Under the pieces are notes generated by a model. That model was not told the DNA's origin. It worked only from the letters and a program-made list of their open reading frames with translations, and did not search any database. A stretch of 64,000 bases of DNA, taken from Aspidiotus rigidus (lineage: Eukaryota; Arthropoda; Insecta; Hemiptera; Diaspididae). Positions 54,100 to 64,000 of this stretch are shown here, piece after piece. The first letter of the stretch is position 1. Every line of letters starts with the position of its first letter. A program made the translations under genes and the position numbers. The stretch is taken from contig JAVHKY010000049.1 in NCBI GenBank assembly GCA_035079385.1, positions 310,001-374,000 on the forward strand, read 5' to 3'.

Positions 54100-56575
54100 T
54101 CAAGTTGTCATCTCGTTTTCAAACAGATTGGACTAATGTAGTAAGCGAGAGTAACCTAATTTCTAAAGTATCTAATCTAATTCTCAAAATACTCGCTCCA
54201 CACGCGTAAATTTTCATCTTCATCCTTTCCGAGTTTCAATTTCAGAATCAGATGGTATACAATACGTTTTCACGAGAAAAGTTCGTAGGTACGTTTATCG
54301 CTTTTATTTTTGCGCTCCGTAGTTTCAATAAAATTATTTCGCAACAAGTTAATTTCAGTCGGTGGTTGCGTTCGCAATCTGTGCTACAACGCGCTTTTAC
54401 TGCGATCGCATTTCACTTCGATATCGCCGGATCAAGCGTCGTATATAAAGACGTCGGTAGTCGGCGGCAAGGTAAATTTTCGAATAACACTTGTCACCGC
54501 TCTTACCATCAGACGTCAAGACTTCCGAGACAAAAGAATGGCTGTAGATAGCGGTGCTCGACGAATTGTCGGATATATTATAGTTTTGCGCGAAAATTAT
54601 CGCAACCGAACGTTCTTCTTAAGCGCCTTTGTGCACGAAGAACTTATAATTTCCGCAAACAATATTAAATTCTCCGTCTTTTATCGCGCGCGCTCTCGAT
54701 GATAAGAATGAAAATATACTCGGCGTACTTCATTGTCTACCCGTCGTAAACACCCCCATTTAATATTGCATAATGGTGTAGAATGTCACCTCGAATAGAA
54801 AATTATCATACCACGATAATATAACGTCAACTACACGACGAAATAAAAAAAAATAATAATAATAAGATACGATAATATCGACGAGTGAGTACACGATAAA
54901 CCTCGAATTAAGTAATTTATTCGGGTCGTGTCGCGAAAACGTAAAGTAAATCTTTTCCCGGCAGATTGGTATCGCGTCTAAGTTGTAAAGTTCGGGAATC
55001 GATTATCAGTTTCGGTGATAGGTGTCCAATTTCTATAAATTTGATTAGCTACATAATTTGACCGCAGTCATAAAAAGTAAATAATGGGTAGAGTAAAATC
55101 ATAGATATAATCATTCTAGAAGAAGTTCAGGAAGTACATTGAAAATTCCTTGGTATCGTCATCCATGACGACAGAGGGGGATATCTTGAGGTACAGGAAC
55201 ATGAATATATCGAAAAGAAAGTTCCCAAGAAGAGCTCTCCAGATGGGTAGAGCCTGACCCACTTGTTTCTTTATTGGTAGTCACCTCTTCATCCAGTCAA
55301 CTTGAGGGATTTCCAGATACAAGCGTTCACCGATTCTTTTTTTACTGCTCGATCTTGGCAAAATCGGCTCCACCTCTAGCTCCCTCGTAATCATTTCCAG
55401 TCGTTGTGATTCGGAGAAGCTTTCGTTTCTTATATCAAAAGACCACACGTTCTGATTCTGGTTTCCACAAACATTCCTATTACCTATAGAATGTACGTAC
55501 ATGATCATGAAGAAATGAGAGACGATGATGGAGTCGACCTCGAATTGTGTACTGATCGGATGAATTCCCGTCTGTTGAAGGCTTCTTTCAAATGAATTCT
55601 TCATTCCGGTGAAGGGGGTAATATCGAGAAAGGAGAAATTGACACGTCGACACGATATAAATATTGGAGAAAAACTACTCACTTTTGAGCTCCGTATAAC
55701 TTAATTAATATGTATGAGAATTATCGACGCGGATATGCATATAATTTATCCCTATCTATAATAAAACAAGTGCAATTTGCATATTCCAGGACCACCTTTC
55801 CTTTTTCGAGACCGTACAGTTTCGTTTTATGAAGTGGTTACCGTTGAGCTGAAGTATCTCTAGTCCCACGTATTTGCCATATGTATGAACAGCCTCTCGT
55901 TTATGAATAACTGAACATGTAGGTATTGCTTGTATGAACCTACCCGCGACAAGCAATTATTATTTACTTTGTAAATTTGAAAGTTGCTTGCGCAGAAAAT
56001 GTCATCATCCTTTTTAATCATGAACAAAATTTATGGGAATGACGCGAAAGCTAAAAAATACATATTACGCTCTAAGGCCTCGTCGTTGCTCATATATACG
56101 TGCAGACACGTTTAGAAATCGTAAATTATCGCCCGTTTCCTGGTATATAATAAACTTGTCAAACCATTCTAAATTATAAAGCACTCTCTTCGGTATCAAG
56201 TACGCTAAAATAATGATCCTCTTGTTCGGATGTACATTGAGCAAACTTTGGAGAAGGGTATTGAAGTGGAGATGCCGAAGGTATAGCGATCCTGACGGGA
56301 TCAAGTGGTACCTTTTCGTTTGGAATTTGTTCGTCTTGTGAAAATCATGATTATTAAGATAGAATTTATATTGACAAGGGAATGCTGGGAGGTCTCTTTC
56401 ATTAATCACATCGAATATCGAGTAGGGACCGATTTTGATGATTGATTGAAATCGATCATTTGGGGGAATCGAATTTTCTCAACCACTCGAAAGTCGAAAA
56501 TTGTTTATATCACATTGATGACATATTTTTTTTCGAAGCCTTATGAAGTTCCAGTATTTGTATGTAGTTTGGAAG
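54100..56575. other. No gene or element recognised
   Basis: AT-rich with many TCG/CGA words. Open frames of 60-133 residues on both strands (for example 55281-55682 minus) carry no recognisable domain. Confidence 0.5.
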
Positions 56576-56579
56576 TCGA

Positions 56580-56848
56580 CATTTTTTGAAGTACATTTTC
56601 TCCACTTTGCTTCACCCTCATACCAATACTGCCATGCTGAGGAATCATCCATCTTTCATTTTTTTTCCTGTCCAAACGTCCTGAACTTTGTTCCTTCTCA
56701 AGCCTCCTCCAACGCAGAATCCATTACCAACATCCTAAGCTACTTCCAGTCTACATACTATAACAAATCCATTGAACTTCAATACCTCTTCTCGAGCCAA
56801 GAACCACTTCCGTGTAATTAAATAATATTTTATTTAAAAAAAAAAAAA
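56580..56848 (+). pseudogene. LINE 3' tail with zinc motif and poly(A) (I/Jockey-like)
   Basis: The end of a plus-strand open frame reads 'YQYCHAEESSIFHFFSCPN', resembling the C..C....E...H....C zinc signature at the C-terminus of I- and Jockey-type LINEs with the first Cys replaced. The frame stops at 56819 and is followed within 20 bases by a run of 12 A (56837-56848). It is a severely 5'-truncated insertion. The evidence is one motif plus the tail, so the clade is uncertain. Confidence 0.5.
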
Positions 56849-56849
56849 T

Positions 56850-58380
56850 CACTGTAAATTAGAAGTTGAAATCGATTCTAGATAAACAACTTTGAAAAAG
56901 TTCGTAATTGACATTGAAAATGATTGAATTTTAGTTATGGCAATTGATTATTCTTCGGGTTCGAATATTTTCAGTAGGCCTCCTCTTACCTAGTCTGTCT
57001 CGAGTAGCAAAATAACCGAACAGACAGAGCTCGACGAGTCTTAATATGAATGAAGGCTTGACTGAACATCGACGATAGATCGACATTATAAATGGCTCAA
57101 AATTAAGTCTACAAGCGTCAACTTATGTACTACCAATGTTCAACTTATATTCAAATATTTGGATTGAGGATTTTATCAATTTGAGGTCAATTCATAAGTC
57201 GAATAGCTTACATTTTCAGAGCAAATTCAACATCGATTAAAAATTTATTTTAGTCTTTCAGGCAGTTCACTCAGATCGACCACAAATCAATGTGACTAAT
57301 CAGTCAAAATCAAGTCAACCAATCTGTATTCATTTCGACTCGACAATGGTCACCCTTGTAAAGCGAGGAGAACGTCGGTTTGATTTAACTAGTTTTGAGA
57401 AATACTCTTCCAATCCCTATCTTGTATTTTAAAGTGTCTTACTATTATCTGGTATCTACAGAGGTTTCGAGAAGTATGTTTAATTTCAAGTTTATTTGTG
57501 GAAAAAGTTACGTGACAGTACCCTCGATTACTTACGGTGTTAGAAGTTCTTATCAATGTCGTGCGTGACTTTATTTTCGCTTCCAAGCATACGACGCTCC
57601 TACAGCAGAAGTGTGTAATGTAAAGGGTTAAAAGGGACGAATTATTCTTTTCTTCGGGCTAACGCAGTGAACAAGACGGACAACGCTCATAAATATTGGT
57701 CTAGTCAGAATTTAATCAACCTTGACTTCAAACTTTTGGAAAGTTTCGGCCAGAAATTTCGTCATATTGCGAAGAAGGATAATTCTTTCTATTTTATCCG
57801 CGGCCTCTTTTTTTTCCGGCGATAATTTGCAAGATGAAATGGCTTTCATTCTTAATTAATTTTGTTTACAGAAGACTAAGGAAATAAGTTAACAAGCTCT
57901 AGTTATGCCTTCTTCCGTATCAAAACAACAAATCCTATAATTATATTCGACTTTTTTAGCGAAAAGAAAATATCAGATTAATTTCATGAAATGGCGAGAG
58001 TCGAGTCTACGATGCTTCTCATTGTCTCCGCGAACGAAAATAAAGACCGATGTAGAGATTTTAGTATTTTTTTAAATAAATTTCCGCCGCGATGGAAGAA
58101 GAGTGCCCGAAGCGAAAGCTAGGTTCTTATAGCGTACTTTTCATGGAAAATGTTGTGCAGTAATAGGATTTTTTTATGAAATATATATTATTTTATCATA
58201 AAGTCAAGAGATTCGAGTATGTAAGAAGAATTTGACCGTTTTTATACCGCAATTTTCTTTCGATCATATTTATTGGCAAACACTCGCACGTCATTCTAGT
58301 TTTTCGTATTTGAAAATTTTACAACGCCCTCTTGTGACTTCACGATCTGAGTTTGTAACGATGCTTGATGCAATAAATCT
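56850..58380. other. No gene or element recognised
   Basis: AT-rich sequence without recognisable coding or repeat structure. Confidence 0.5.
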
Positions 58381-58655
58381 TACCATTTCTGTGAGATTGG
58401 ACAGGTGTGGCATAGTCGTGACGTGGTATAAAATGATTTAAATGTTTTAATATAGAAGAGGCGAAGCGGTTTAAAAGATTTGTTGTATGCCCCACCCCTT
58501 CTTCCTACGGATACAGATCTTACCCCTTCTATGATATTTGGACAGGTGTGGCATAATCGTGACAAAGTATGGAATGATTTAAATGTTTTAATTTAGGATA
58601 GGCCAAACAGTTAGAAGAATTTGTTGTATGCCCCACCCCCTCCCTTTCGATGCCA
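58381..58655 (+). repeat. 140-bp tandem duplication
   Basis: Units 58381-58520 and 58521-58655 share TTGGACAGGTGTGGCATA, CGTGAC, AATGATTTAAATGTTTTAAT and TTTGTTGTATGCCCCACCCC at roughly 80% identity. Confidence 0.85.
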
Positions 58656-58659
58656 ATCA

Positions 58660-59020
58660 CGTGAAGACATTTGAGAAAAAAGTGACATATAGCACAGAAG
58701 ATAGTGTAGCACTTTATATGCGTACTTCCTACACTTTGACGTAGTATATCGATATTATTGATCTATTATATCAACTTTTGATACGTCTATCTCGGTCATG
58801 GTGACTATACTTAGTAAGTTACCGGACATGCACGCTGCTTTTAGTCTAGTATATGGGCCTCGTATGAGCGTAGTATAGATCTAGCTATTATACCAGACAC
58901 TTCAAATAGGCCCAGTAGAGTCTAGAATTCTGTATCTTAGGCCTAGTACAATGAAAGCTTGAACTTATAGCCTGAGACAGTCTAGTTTATTGCATGCTAG
59001 ACCGTAGTATATAGAGGAGG
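58660..59020. other. TAGTATA-rich repeat next to a Penelope-like element
   Basis: Several TAGTATA, GTCTAGTATA and CTAGTACA words in inverse orientation to the TATACTAGG repeats at 20130-20310. No gene. Confidence 0.45.
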
Positions 59021-59025
59021 AGATC

Positions 59026-60116
59026 TTGAGCCAGAATTACTGCCGCTTCAATAACAGGTTCTACAGTCAGGAAAGGGGACTTGCGATGGGATCACCGCTG
59101 TCACCAATACTGGCGGAGATATTCATGAATGATATGGAAAACAAAATATTGAAGGGCAGCAAGTTCAGAAACTCGATCAAACACTGGGCCAGTTATGTAG
59201 ATGATATCCTAATTGTGTGGTCAGGCACTGATAGACAGGTGGATCTATTCCTTCCAGAAATGAACGCGATGAATGAGAGCATCAAATTCACAGTGGAAAA
59301 AGGCAATGAGACCATCAACTATTTGGACCTTACACTCACAATGGAGAACAATAGGATAGAATACAGAATCTACCGGAAGCCGACGCATACTGACACCATC
59401 ATCCCAAATGATTCCTACCACCACCCCAGGCACAAGTTAGCGGCAATCGAGAACTACTGCTATCGGGCAATTTCTATCCTTAAGAACGACGAAGAGAAGA
59501 GGAAAGAGATCGAGATAGTAAAGCAGATCGCAGAAGTCAATGGCTACCGCAGAAGTGTGGTGGAAGGAGTCTTTGGGAAAATGGAAACAAAGAAAGGAAC
59601 CCATGATAACATAGTGAGAAAGTACTCCGGATCGATGCCATATATAGGAAAGTACACAAACCAGATGATAAAGGCGTTCAATGGCTACGATGTGAATGTA
59701 GGTATCCAGAATAACCAACCCATGGTGAAGAGAATCAGCAATGACCAGACGGAACAAAAGGACAAAGAAAGCTTGAGCGGAGTGTACAAGCTCAGTTGTG
59801 AAAGGGTATCTACATCGGTGAGACTGGGAGAAAGTTTGAGATCAGGAGAAAGGAGCACAAAACGTCGAGGGAGGAAGAAGATGGCAAGTCACTGTTTGGT
59901 AAACACTGTAACGAGGAAAACCACGATGGAGAGGGAATATTTGAAATCATACACGTAGAGAATTGCACAAAGAGAAGAAAACTCTGGGAACAAATGGAGA
60001 TTGCAAAAGCCAAGAGGAAGGAAGCCTGCCTCTTGAACAATGTAATCACATTTGACAGCGAAAAATTATTCGGCCTGGTGATTGGACGAGAGAAGAAAAA
60101 CGGAACCAACCAATGA
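59026..60116 (+). pseudogene. Penelope-like RT/GIY-YIG polyprotein with frameshift
   Basis: The RT part reads 'ERGLAMGSPLSPILAEIFMN' (residue 17) and 'ASYVDDILIVW' (residue 54), with the catalytic Asp pair intact, then 'YLDLTL' and 'IYRKPTHTDT'. The linker contains 'RHKLAAIENYCYRA', and the endonuclease begins 'SLSGVYKLSC' near residue 253. At about 59803 the frame shifts; the second half continues in the next frame with 'IYIGETGRKFEIR' (YIG motif and Arg), 'HCNEENH' and a stop at 60114-60116. A single small indel therefore splits an otherwise well-preserved endonuclease. The subfamily differs from elements A and C (Lys/Glu-rich, 'CEKG' in place of CxxC). Confidence 0.9.
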
Positions 60117-60202
60117 GACGGCAGGAATCCAGGTAGCCAATAGAAACGCAGCATTTAGAACAATAGATTGAACCAATCACAAAGCAGTATGTTTTAGCCA
60201 AT
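60110..60202 (+). promoter_or_regulatory. Array of CCAAT boxes in the Penelope 3' region
   Basis: CCAAT occurs at 60110, 60137, 60173 and 60198, plus an inverted ATTGG at 60081. The last two lie in a block (about 60165-60230) that resembles 62432-62493, which has one CCAAT at 62465. Both blocks have the same orientation. Function as promoter elements is an inference. Confidence 0.5.
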
Positions 60203-60324
60203 AAGAACACAATGTCATATTATTGTAAGAATAAGTTTCTAAGAAGTGAACTAATACTAAACAATAAAGAGGAATACTCCGACGTGGAGTAAAAAAATGC
60301 AAACCGCAGAAAAAATGAAAATAC

Positions 60325-60360
60325 GACGAGCGCTTTCGGTTAAACAACCATCTTCGAGCC
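60325..60360 (-). ncRNA. Hammerhead-like relic 3' of Penelope-like element C
   Basis: The minus strand reads GAAGA, then T, then the perfect hairpin GGTT-GTTT-AACC (60348-60337), then GAAA (60336-60333). The hammerhead core would be CTGANGA - stem II - GAAA; here the first box reads CTCGAAGA, one base away from CTGAAGA. Hammerheads are reported in Penelope-like terminal repeats. Stems I and III were not resolved. Confidence 0.35.
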
Positions 60361-60402
60361 TGAAAAGAAAGCAACTGACGAACAAAAGAGAAGAACGAGG
60401 TA

Positions 60403-62420
60403 TTAAGATCGTCCAAACGAGAAATCACGGTGTGAGTCATAAACAAGTTCGATCAGGCCATCTTCCGGAATATACGAATTAAAAACAGTGATACCGTCAG
60501 TGTTGAGATGACGAATTATCTCTATATTCTCGAGGGCGATACGCTTACAGTAGGAATTCTCCTTATGGAGGAGCTTTTCGGATCCCTCACGGAAACTGTG
60601 GCCACTGTTTATTAAGTGATCGGCGAAAGCTGACTCCCCCAAGTGTCCCTTCTTCCAAGACTTCAGGTGCTCAGCTACTCGAACTTTCATTTGGCGGCTG
60701 GTCTCACCAATATAAAAGCCTCCACAATCCTCACACTCCAACTCATACACACCACTCCTCTCATCAACAGGTATGGGGTCCTTCAGTCTCACGAACAACC
60801 TCTTGACTGTGGTAGGGTTGTAAAACGCGGGTCTGAAGCCAAACGGGCGAAGGGCCCAACCCAATTGCTGGGAGAACTTCCCCAAGAAAGGGAGACTGAT
60901 CCAACGCAAACGGCGATCACGGATCGTGTCTCGGGGGAGGGAGGTGGTGGAATCCAGGAGGCCCCTCGTAACTTTCCTCCGAACCATCACGTCAACATCA
61001 ACATTGACCCCATTCACTCTGGCCAGGTGTTTTATTGTGATTAACTCTTTCTTGAAGGCAGACTGACTCAAAGGAATACGAGTCAGTCTGTGAACTAGGC
61101 TATGAAAAGCAGCCATCTTGTGAGCAACAGGACCGAACGAACCACCGTGGACTAAAACATCGGTCGTAGTATCTTTCCTGTAAATTCCAAACTTATGGAT
61201 ACCGTCTATTATAGAGATCGATAAATCCAAAAAGTTAATGGAAAATACCCCTATTTCCAACGTAAATTTGATGGAAGGGTACCAGGAATTGAGATACCTC
61301 AGAAACTCACCAAGGAGATCTGGGTGACCAGTCCAGGTACATAGAACGTCATCAACGTACCTGTGCCAATAATGAATATTATTAAGTAACACCTGGTTCG
61401 AGGAAAAGAGGTCAAGTTCAAACTTAGACATGATGATTTCGGATATGAGAGAGCCTAGTGGTGATCCAATGGGGATCCCTACTTCGTCAGGGAACTCGAA
61501 AAATTTCCCTTCAAATTTACAATAGTTAGGGGACCAGCAAGTATTAAGAAGATCGAAGAATTCGTGAAGCTCATTATGAGGAATGTTGGCTTTGACGAGT
61601 AGCTCACCCATACGCTGGATAGTAGCAGCCTTAGGAATATTCGGGAACAAACCAACAACATCAAACGAGCAGATGGTCGTTCCCGGGGGAAGGCTTACAT
61701 CCTTGGGACGTCAGTTAAAGAGGCCGAATTCAAGACCGAATGAGGGGATTCAAAATCAATACGATTTTTGAACCAACGGTCAAGGAATTTAGCAAGGAGG
61801 TAGGTAGGAGAGGAGACGAAAGAAACAACGGGTCGCATCGGGGTATTGTTCTTATGCACTTTAGGCAGCCCGTACAAGAGGGGGGGTGTGGGGTTAGGAA
61901 CGAGGAGGGCTTTTTTCAAAGCAGGAGTTTTGATAACAGCCTCACTCCTGTTGATGACACACCTAACTTCTTTGACGTGCTTGGGAAAGCTGAAATCCTC
62001 ACTCTCTTTAGCACCACACTGCTGTAGGACTTCATGGACCTTAGAAGAATAGGCCGATCTCTCCGTCACTACAACAGCGTTGCCCTTGTCAGCCTTAGTG
62101 ACGATCAAATCTCCTTCTTTCATCTTCCTCCTTAGACCCTGAATCACTCCTCCCAATTTATTACTCATGCGAGGGAGGGGGTTATTACGGACTAATTCGG
62201 CACAGACTTTCTGGGTATTAAAACCAGGACCAATCTTGACCGCAAGATCCGCAACAACATTCGCCAAGGTTTCATCATTCTTGAGGGGAGGCATACTGAG
62301 CTTCAAACCTTTCTCAAGGAGGGATGTTTCGTCACTATTGAACACTACCTGACTGTTATTTATGAGGGGAGGATGGAATTTATGAACGACAACACCATCA
62401 CTCACCCCCTCCTCAACCAC
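60403..62420 (-). pseudogene. Penelope-like RT/GIY-YIG polyprotein, one frameshift
   Basis: The N-terminal part (62420-61695, 241 codons) contains 'LIVTKADKGNAVVV' near residue 103, a Penelope signature, and 'PPLLYGLPKVHKNNTPMRPV' near 179. A frameshift near 61710 moves the frame. The second part (61650-60403, 415 codons) contains 'GIPIGSPLGSLISE' (58), 'HRYVDDVLCTW' (96), 'INFLDLSI' (138) and 'FGIYRKDTTTDV' (154). Also present are 'PVAHKMAAFHSLVHRL' (174) and the linker 'WISLPFLGKFSQQLG' (250). The GIY-YIG endonuclease has 'GVYELECEDCGGFYIGETSR' at 300-319, the CxxC pair between GVY and YIG, and 'FADHLINSGHSF' later. All RT and nuclease motifs are intact, so one indel appears to be the main lesion. 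Confidence 0.92.
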
Positions 62421-62515
62421 CTCCTTCGTGTAAGTGAACTAATCACAACACAGCATTGTTATAGCCAATAAGATCACAGTGTTATACTATAAAAACTCAT
62501 GGTTAAGGCCTTGTT

Positions 62516-63431
62516 CAGGGTTGCCGGTGGTGGCACATTTGAGCCACATTGGCACATTTCTATTTCAGTGGCTCATTGTGTGGCACATTAAAATTGTGTG
62601 GCACATTTACAGGTTTTTGAGAAAAAAACATGTTTTTATTAAAAAATGTCTTTTTTCTTCAAGAAAGAACATTTTAGAGAACATTTGCGCTCTCCGGAGC
62701 CGGTTTATATCGTTCCGGAGATGTTGAACGCAAGTGGCACATTGTGGCACATTTTTTTTGACATGTTCCATGTCTTTTCTCTCGCCGGACCCCGATTTTG
62801 AAACTCGCGAGTACCCCCCCCCCCCCTAGTCAAGAGAAATCTCTACCCCGTGGGTGATTCAGAAATTCGCGAGTACACCCCGCGTAATGATAATAAATAA
62901 TTATATTAATTAATTAATTTATTTATAAATAATTAAATAAATAAATAATTAAATAATTATATAAATAAATAATTAAATAAATAAATAATTAAATAAATAA
63001 ATAATTAAATAATTAATATAATTAAATAATTAAATAATTAAATAAATAAATAATATAATTAATAATTAGAAAATTTTCCAAGTCCCTCTTCCTATCATAT
63101 ATGGCTGGATAGTCGAAATTTTTCCAAGTCCCCTAGACTTGAATTGTCTCATACCATTCCAATACAACAGCGAGACAGGGTGCGAACGAGCGGAGCGAGT
63201 TCGCGCTACCTCATATTTCTCATAGAAGACTTATACGACGCCAAGATAGGTAAAGGGGTAAACGAATAATATCTCACGAACACTTGACCTAGTAGAAGCC
63301 TAGACTGAAATATTTCAAGATGACTGATAAAATATAAAAGACATGGAACATGATTTTCATTTATTTGGCTCTGCCAGAAAATTTTTTCTGTAAGTGGCAC
63401 AATATCTAGACTTTTTACCGGCAACACTGCG
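62516..63431. mobile_element. hAT-like MITE with 8-bp target duplication
   Basis: The left end CAGGGTTGCCGGT and the inverse of the right end, CAGTGTTGCCGGT, agree at 12 of 13 bases. GCCTTGTT stands directly before the left end (62508-62515) and again at 63432-63439, two bases beyond the right TIR core. Subterminal TGGCACATT words occur about six times on the left and once, as GTGGCACAATA, on the right. The inside is non-coding, with a C-run, a long AT repeat, and the repeat shared with 2.1-2.6 kb. An 8-bp duplication and CAGGG termini point to hAT. Confidence 0.75.
62886..63062. repeat. AT-only simple repeat (AAATAATT-type)
   Basis: About 175 bp made almost only of AAATAATTAAATAA-like units, within the hAT-like MITE. 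Confidence 0.9.
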
Positions 63432-63439
63432 GCCTTGTT

Positions 63440-64000
63440 TCCCAGTTGCGACACAACTGATGATGGGATAACACCCGGAAGTACTCTTGTATAAGCAACT
63501 AATAAAGTATATTTTTACAATTGAAAAACCCTTTTTCAATATTAGTGCTGTGATGTAGACGGTCAAACTACCTACATAACGACCAGGGATTTGAAATTAT
63601 CGCCAATCTGCGAGAGCCAGACCAGCCAAAGAGGCATAACCCATCATTCTCATTCGGTAGGAGAATTTTAGACAAATACTGATCAAAAGAGGTTGACTCT
63701 ATTCGACGGTACGAATAGGATACGAATAGCTCGGATAGGTCGAGGGGGGGAAAGGAGACAAAGGCTCACTCCTACCAAAGAAAGAGTTGGATCCCTCTCA
63801 GCGGCCACTCCCACACCAGCTAGCTCAAATGGCGGTAGAACCTGATGGGACTCTTAAACGGAGGGAGTGGGCTCTCCATAGGAAAACGCATACTGTCGTC
63901 GACTCTGGAAATTTGGCTTACACAAGTATCAAAAGAATGATAGAAAATAACTGAATGGAAACCAGACTCTTCGTTAGGATAGACCAGCTTCTCATCTACA
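63440..64000. other. No gene recognised
   Basis: Sequence to the window end with mixed composition. No open frame, terminal repeat or array that I can support. Confidence 0.45.

Larger units (their letters stand above)
59026..60295 (+). mobile_element. Penelope-like element B, 5'-truncated
   Basis: Plus strand, starting inside the RT just before its catalytic motifs. The 3' region holds four CCAAT boxes and an AATAAA near 60260, then the hairpin TACTCC-GACGT-GGAGTA followed by seven A (to about 60292), which I take as its 3' end. It meets the oppositely oriented element C there. Confidence 0.8.
60297..62495 (-). mobile_element. Penelope-like element C, nearly full coding length
   Basis: Minus strand, with the coding part spanning 62420-60403. 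The flanking blocks 62432-62493 and 60165-60230 are about 80% alike in the same orientation, compatible with the terminal repeats (pLTRs) of Penelope-like elements. However, the lower block could equally belong to element B. Upstream sequence beyond 62500 is an unrelated hAT-like element. Confidence 0.75.

Noticed and set aside
1..64000. tRNA or rRNA genes
   Set aside because: No B-box-like GGTTCGAATCC with a matching A box and cloverleaf, and no rRNA core words, were noticed. A tRNA search program would settle this.

Overview
This 64-kb window looks like intergenic chromatin from an animal, most probably an arthropod (insect). I found no convincing cellular gene, no rRNA and no tRNA. Everything I can recognise is transposable-element (TE) sequence: RTE-, R1- and I-like LINEs, BEL/Pao LTR retrotransposons, Penelope-like elements with GIY-YIG endonucleases, and several non-autonomous DNA elements with terminal inverted repeats (TIRs). 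This mix is typical of insects. The AT-rich but CpG-containing background would fit Hymenoptera, but that is only a guess.

Layout. 0.5-1.6 kb holds a rotted LINE. 1.65-3.1 kb holds an interspersed repeat family that recurs inverted at 62.5-63.4 kb. 3.35-6.84 kb is a nearly full-length RTE-like LINE (minus strand) with one in-frame stop, two frameshifts and a likely target duplication. 10.3-11.3 kb is a GC-rich island of unknown nature. 11.58-12.13 kb is a pogo-type MITE, 12.9-13.4 kb a degenerate minisatellite, and 14.46-15.93 kb a foldback element.

16.2-27.0 kb is a nest of elements. Outer inverted TTTCACCGA motifs bracket (i) a TIR element of about 2.7 kb carrying the remains of a widespread but, to my knowledge, uncharacterised gene family with a FEN/PIN-like 'VFDGY' motif, and (ii) a foldback element. 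The foldback's right arm was split by a very young BEL/Pao retrotransposon (LTRs differ at 1 of 218 positions, 5-bp target duplication AACAG, one in-frame stop in gag).

30.3-31.5 kb is an LTR- or promoter-like unit with a TATA box, a 12-copy GC-rich minisatellite, AATAAA and the start of an ORF. 31.5-34.1 kb holds minus-strand LINE remains interrupted by a plus-strand R1-like 3' tail ending in 21 A. 37.8-41.7 kb holds an R1-like LINE abutting an I-like LINE, both minus and 5'-truncated. 45.4-49.9 kb is a decayed Pao-like element, internally deleted, with probable LTRs.

50.5-51.6, 59.0-60.3 and 60.3-62.5 kb carry three different Penelope-like elements, the last two converging tail to tail. 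62.5-63.4 kb is a hAT-like MITE with an 8-bp target duplication. The remaining stretches are AT-rich and show nothing I can support. The genes do not form a pathway; the window is a layered insertion history in which the BEL element is clearly one of the latest events.
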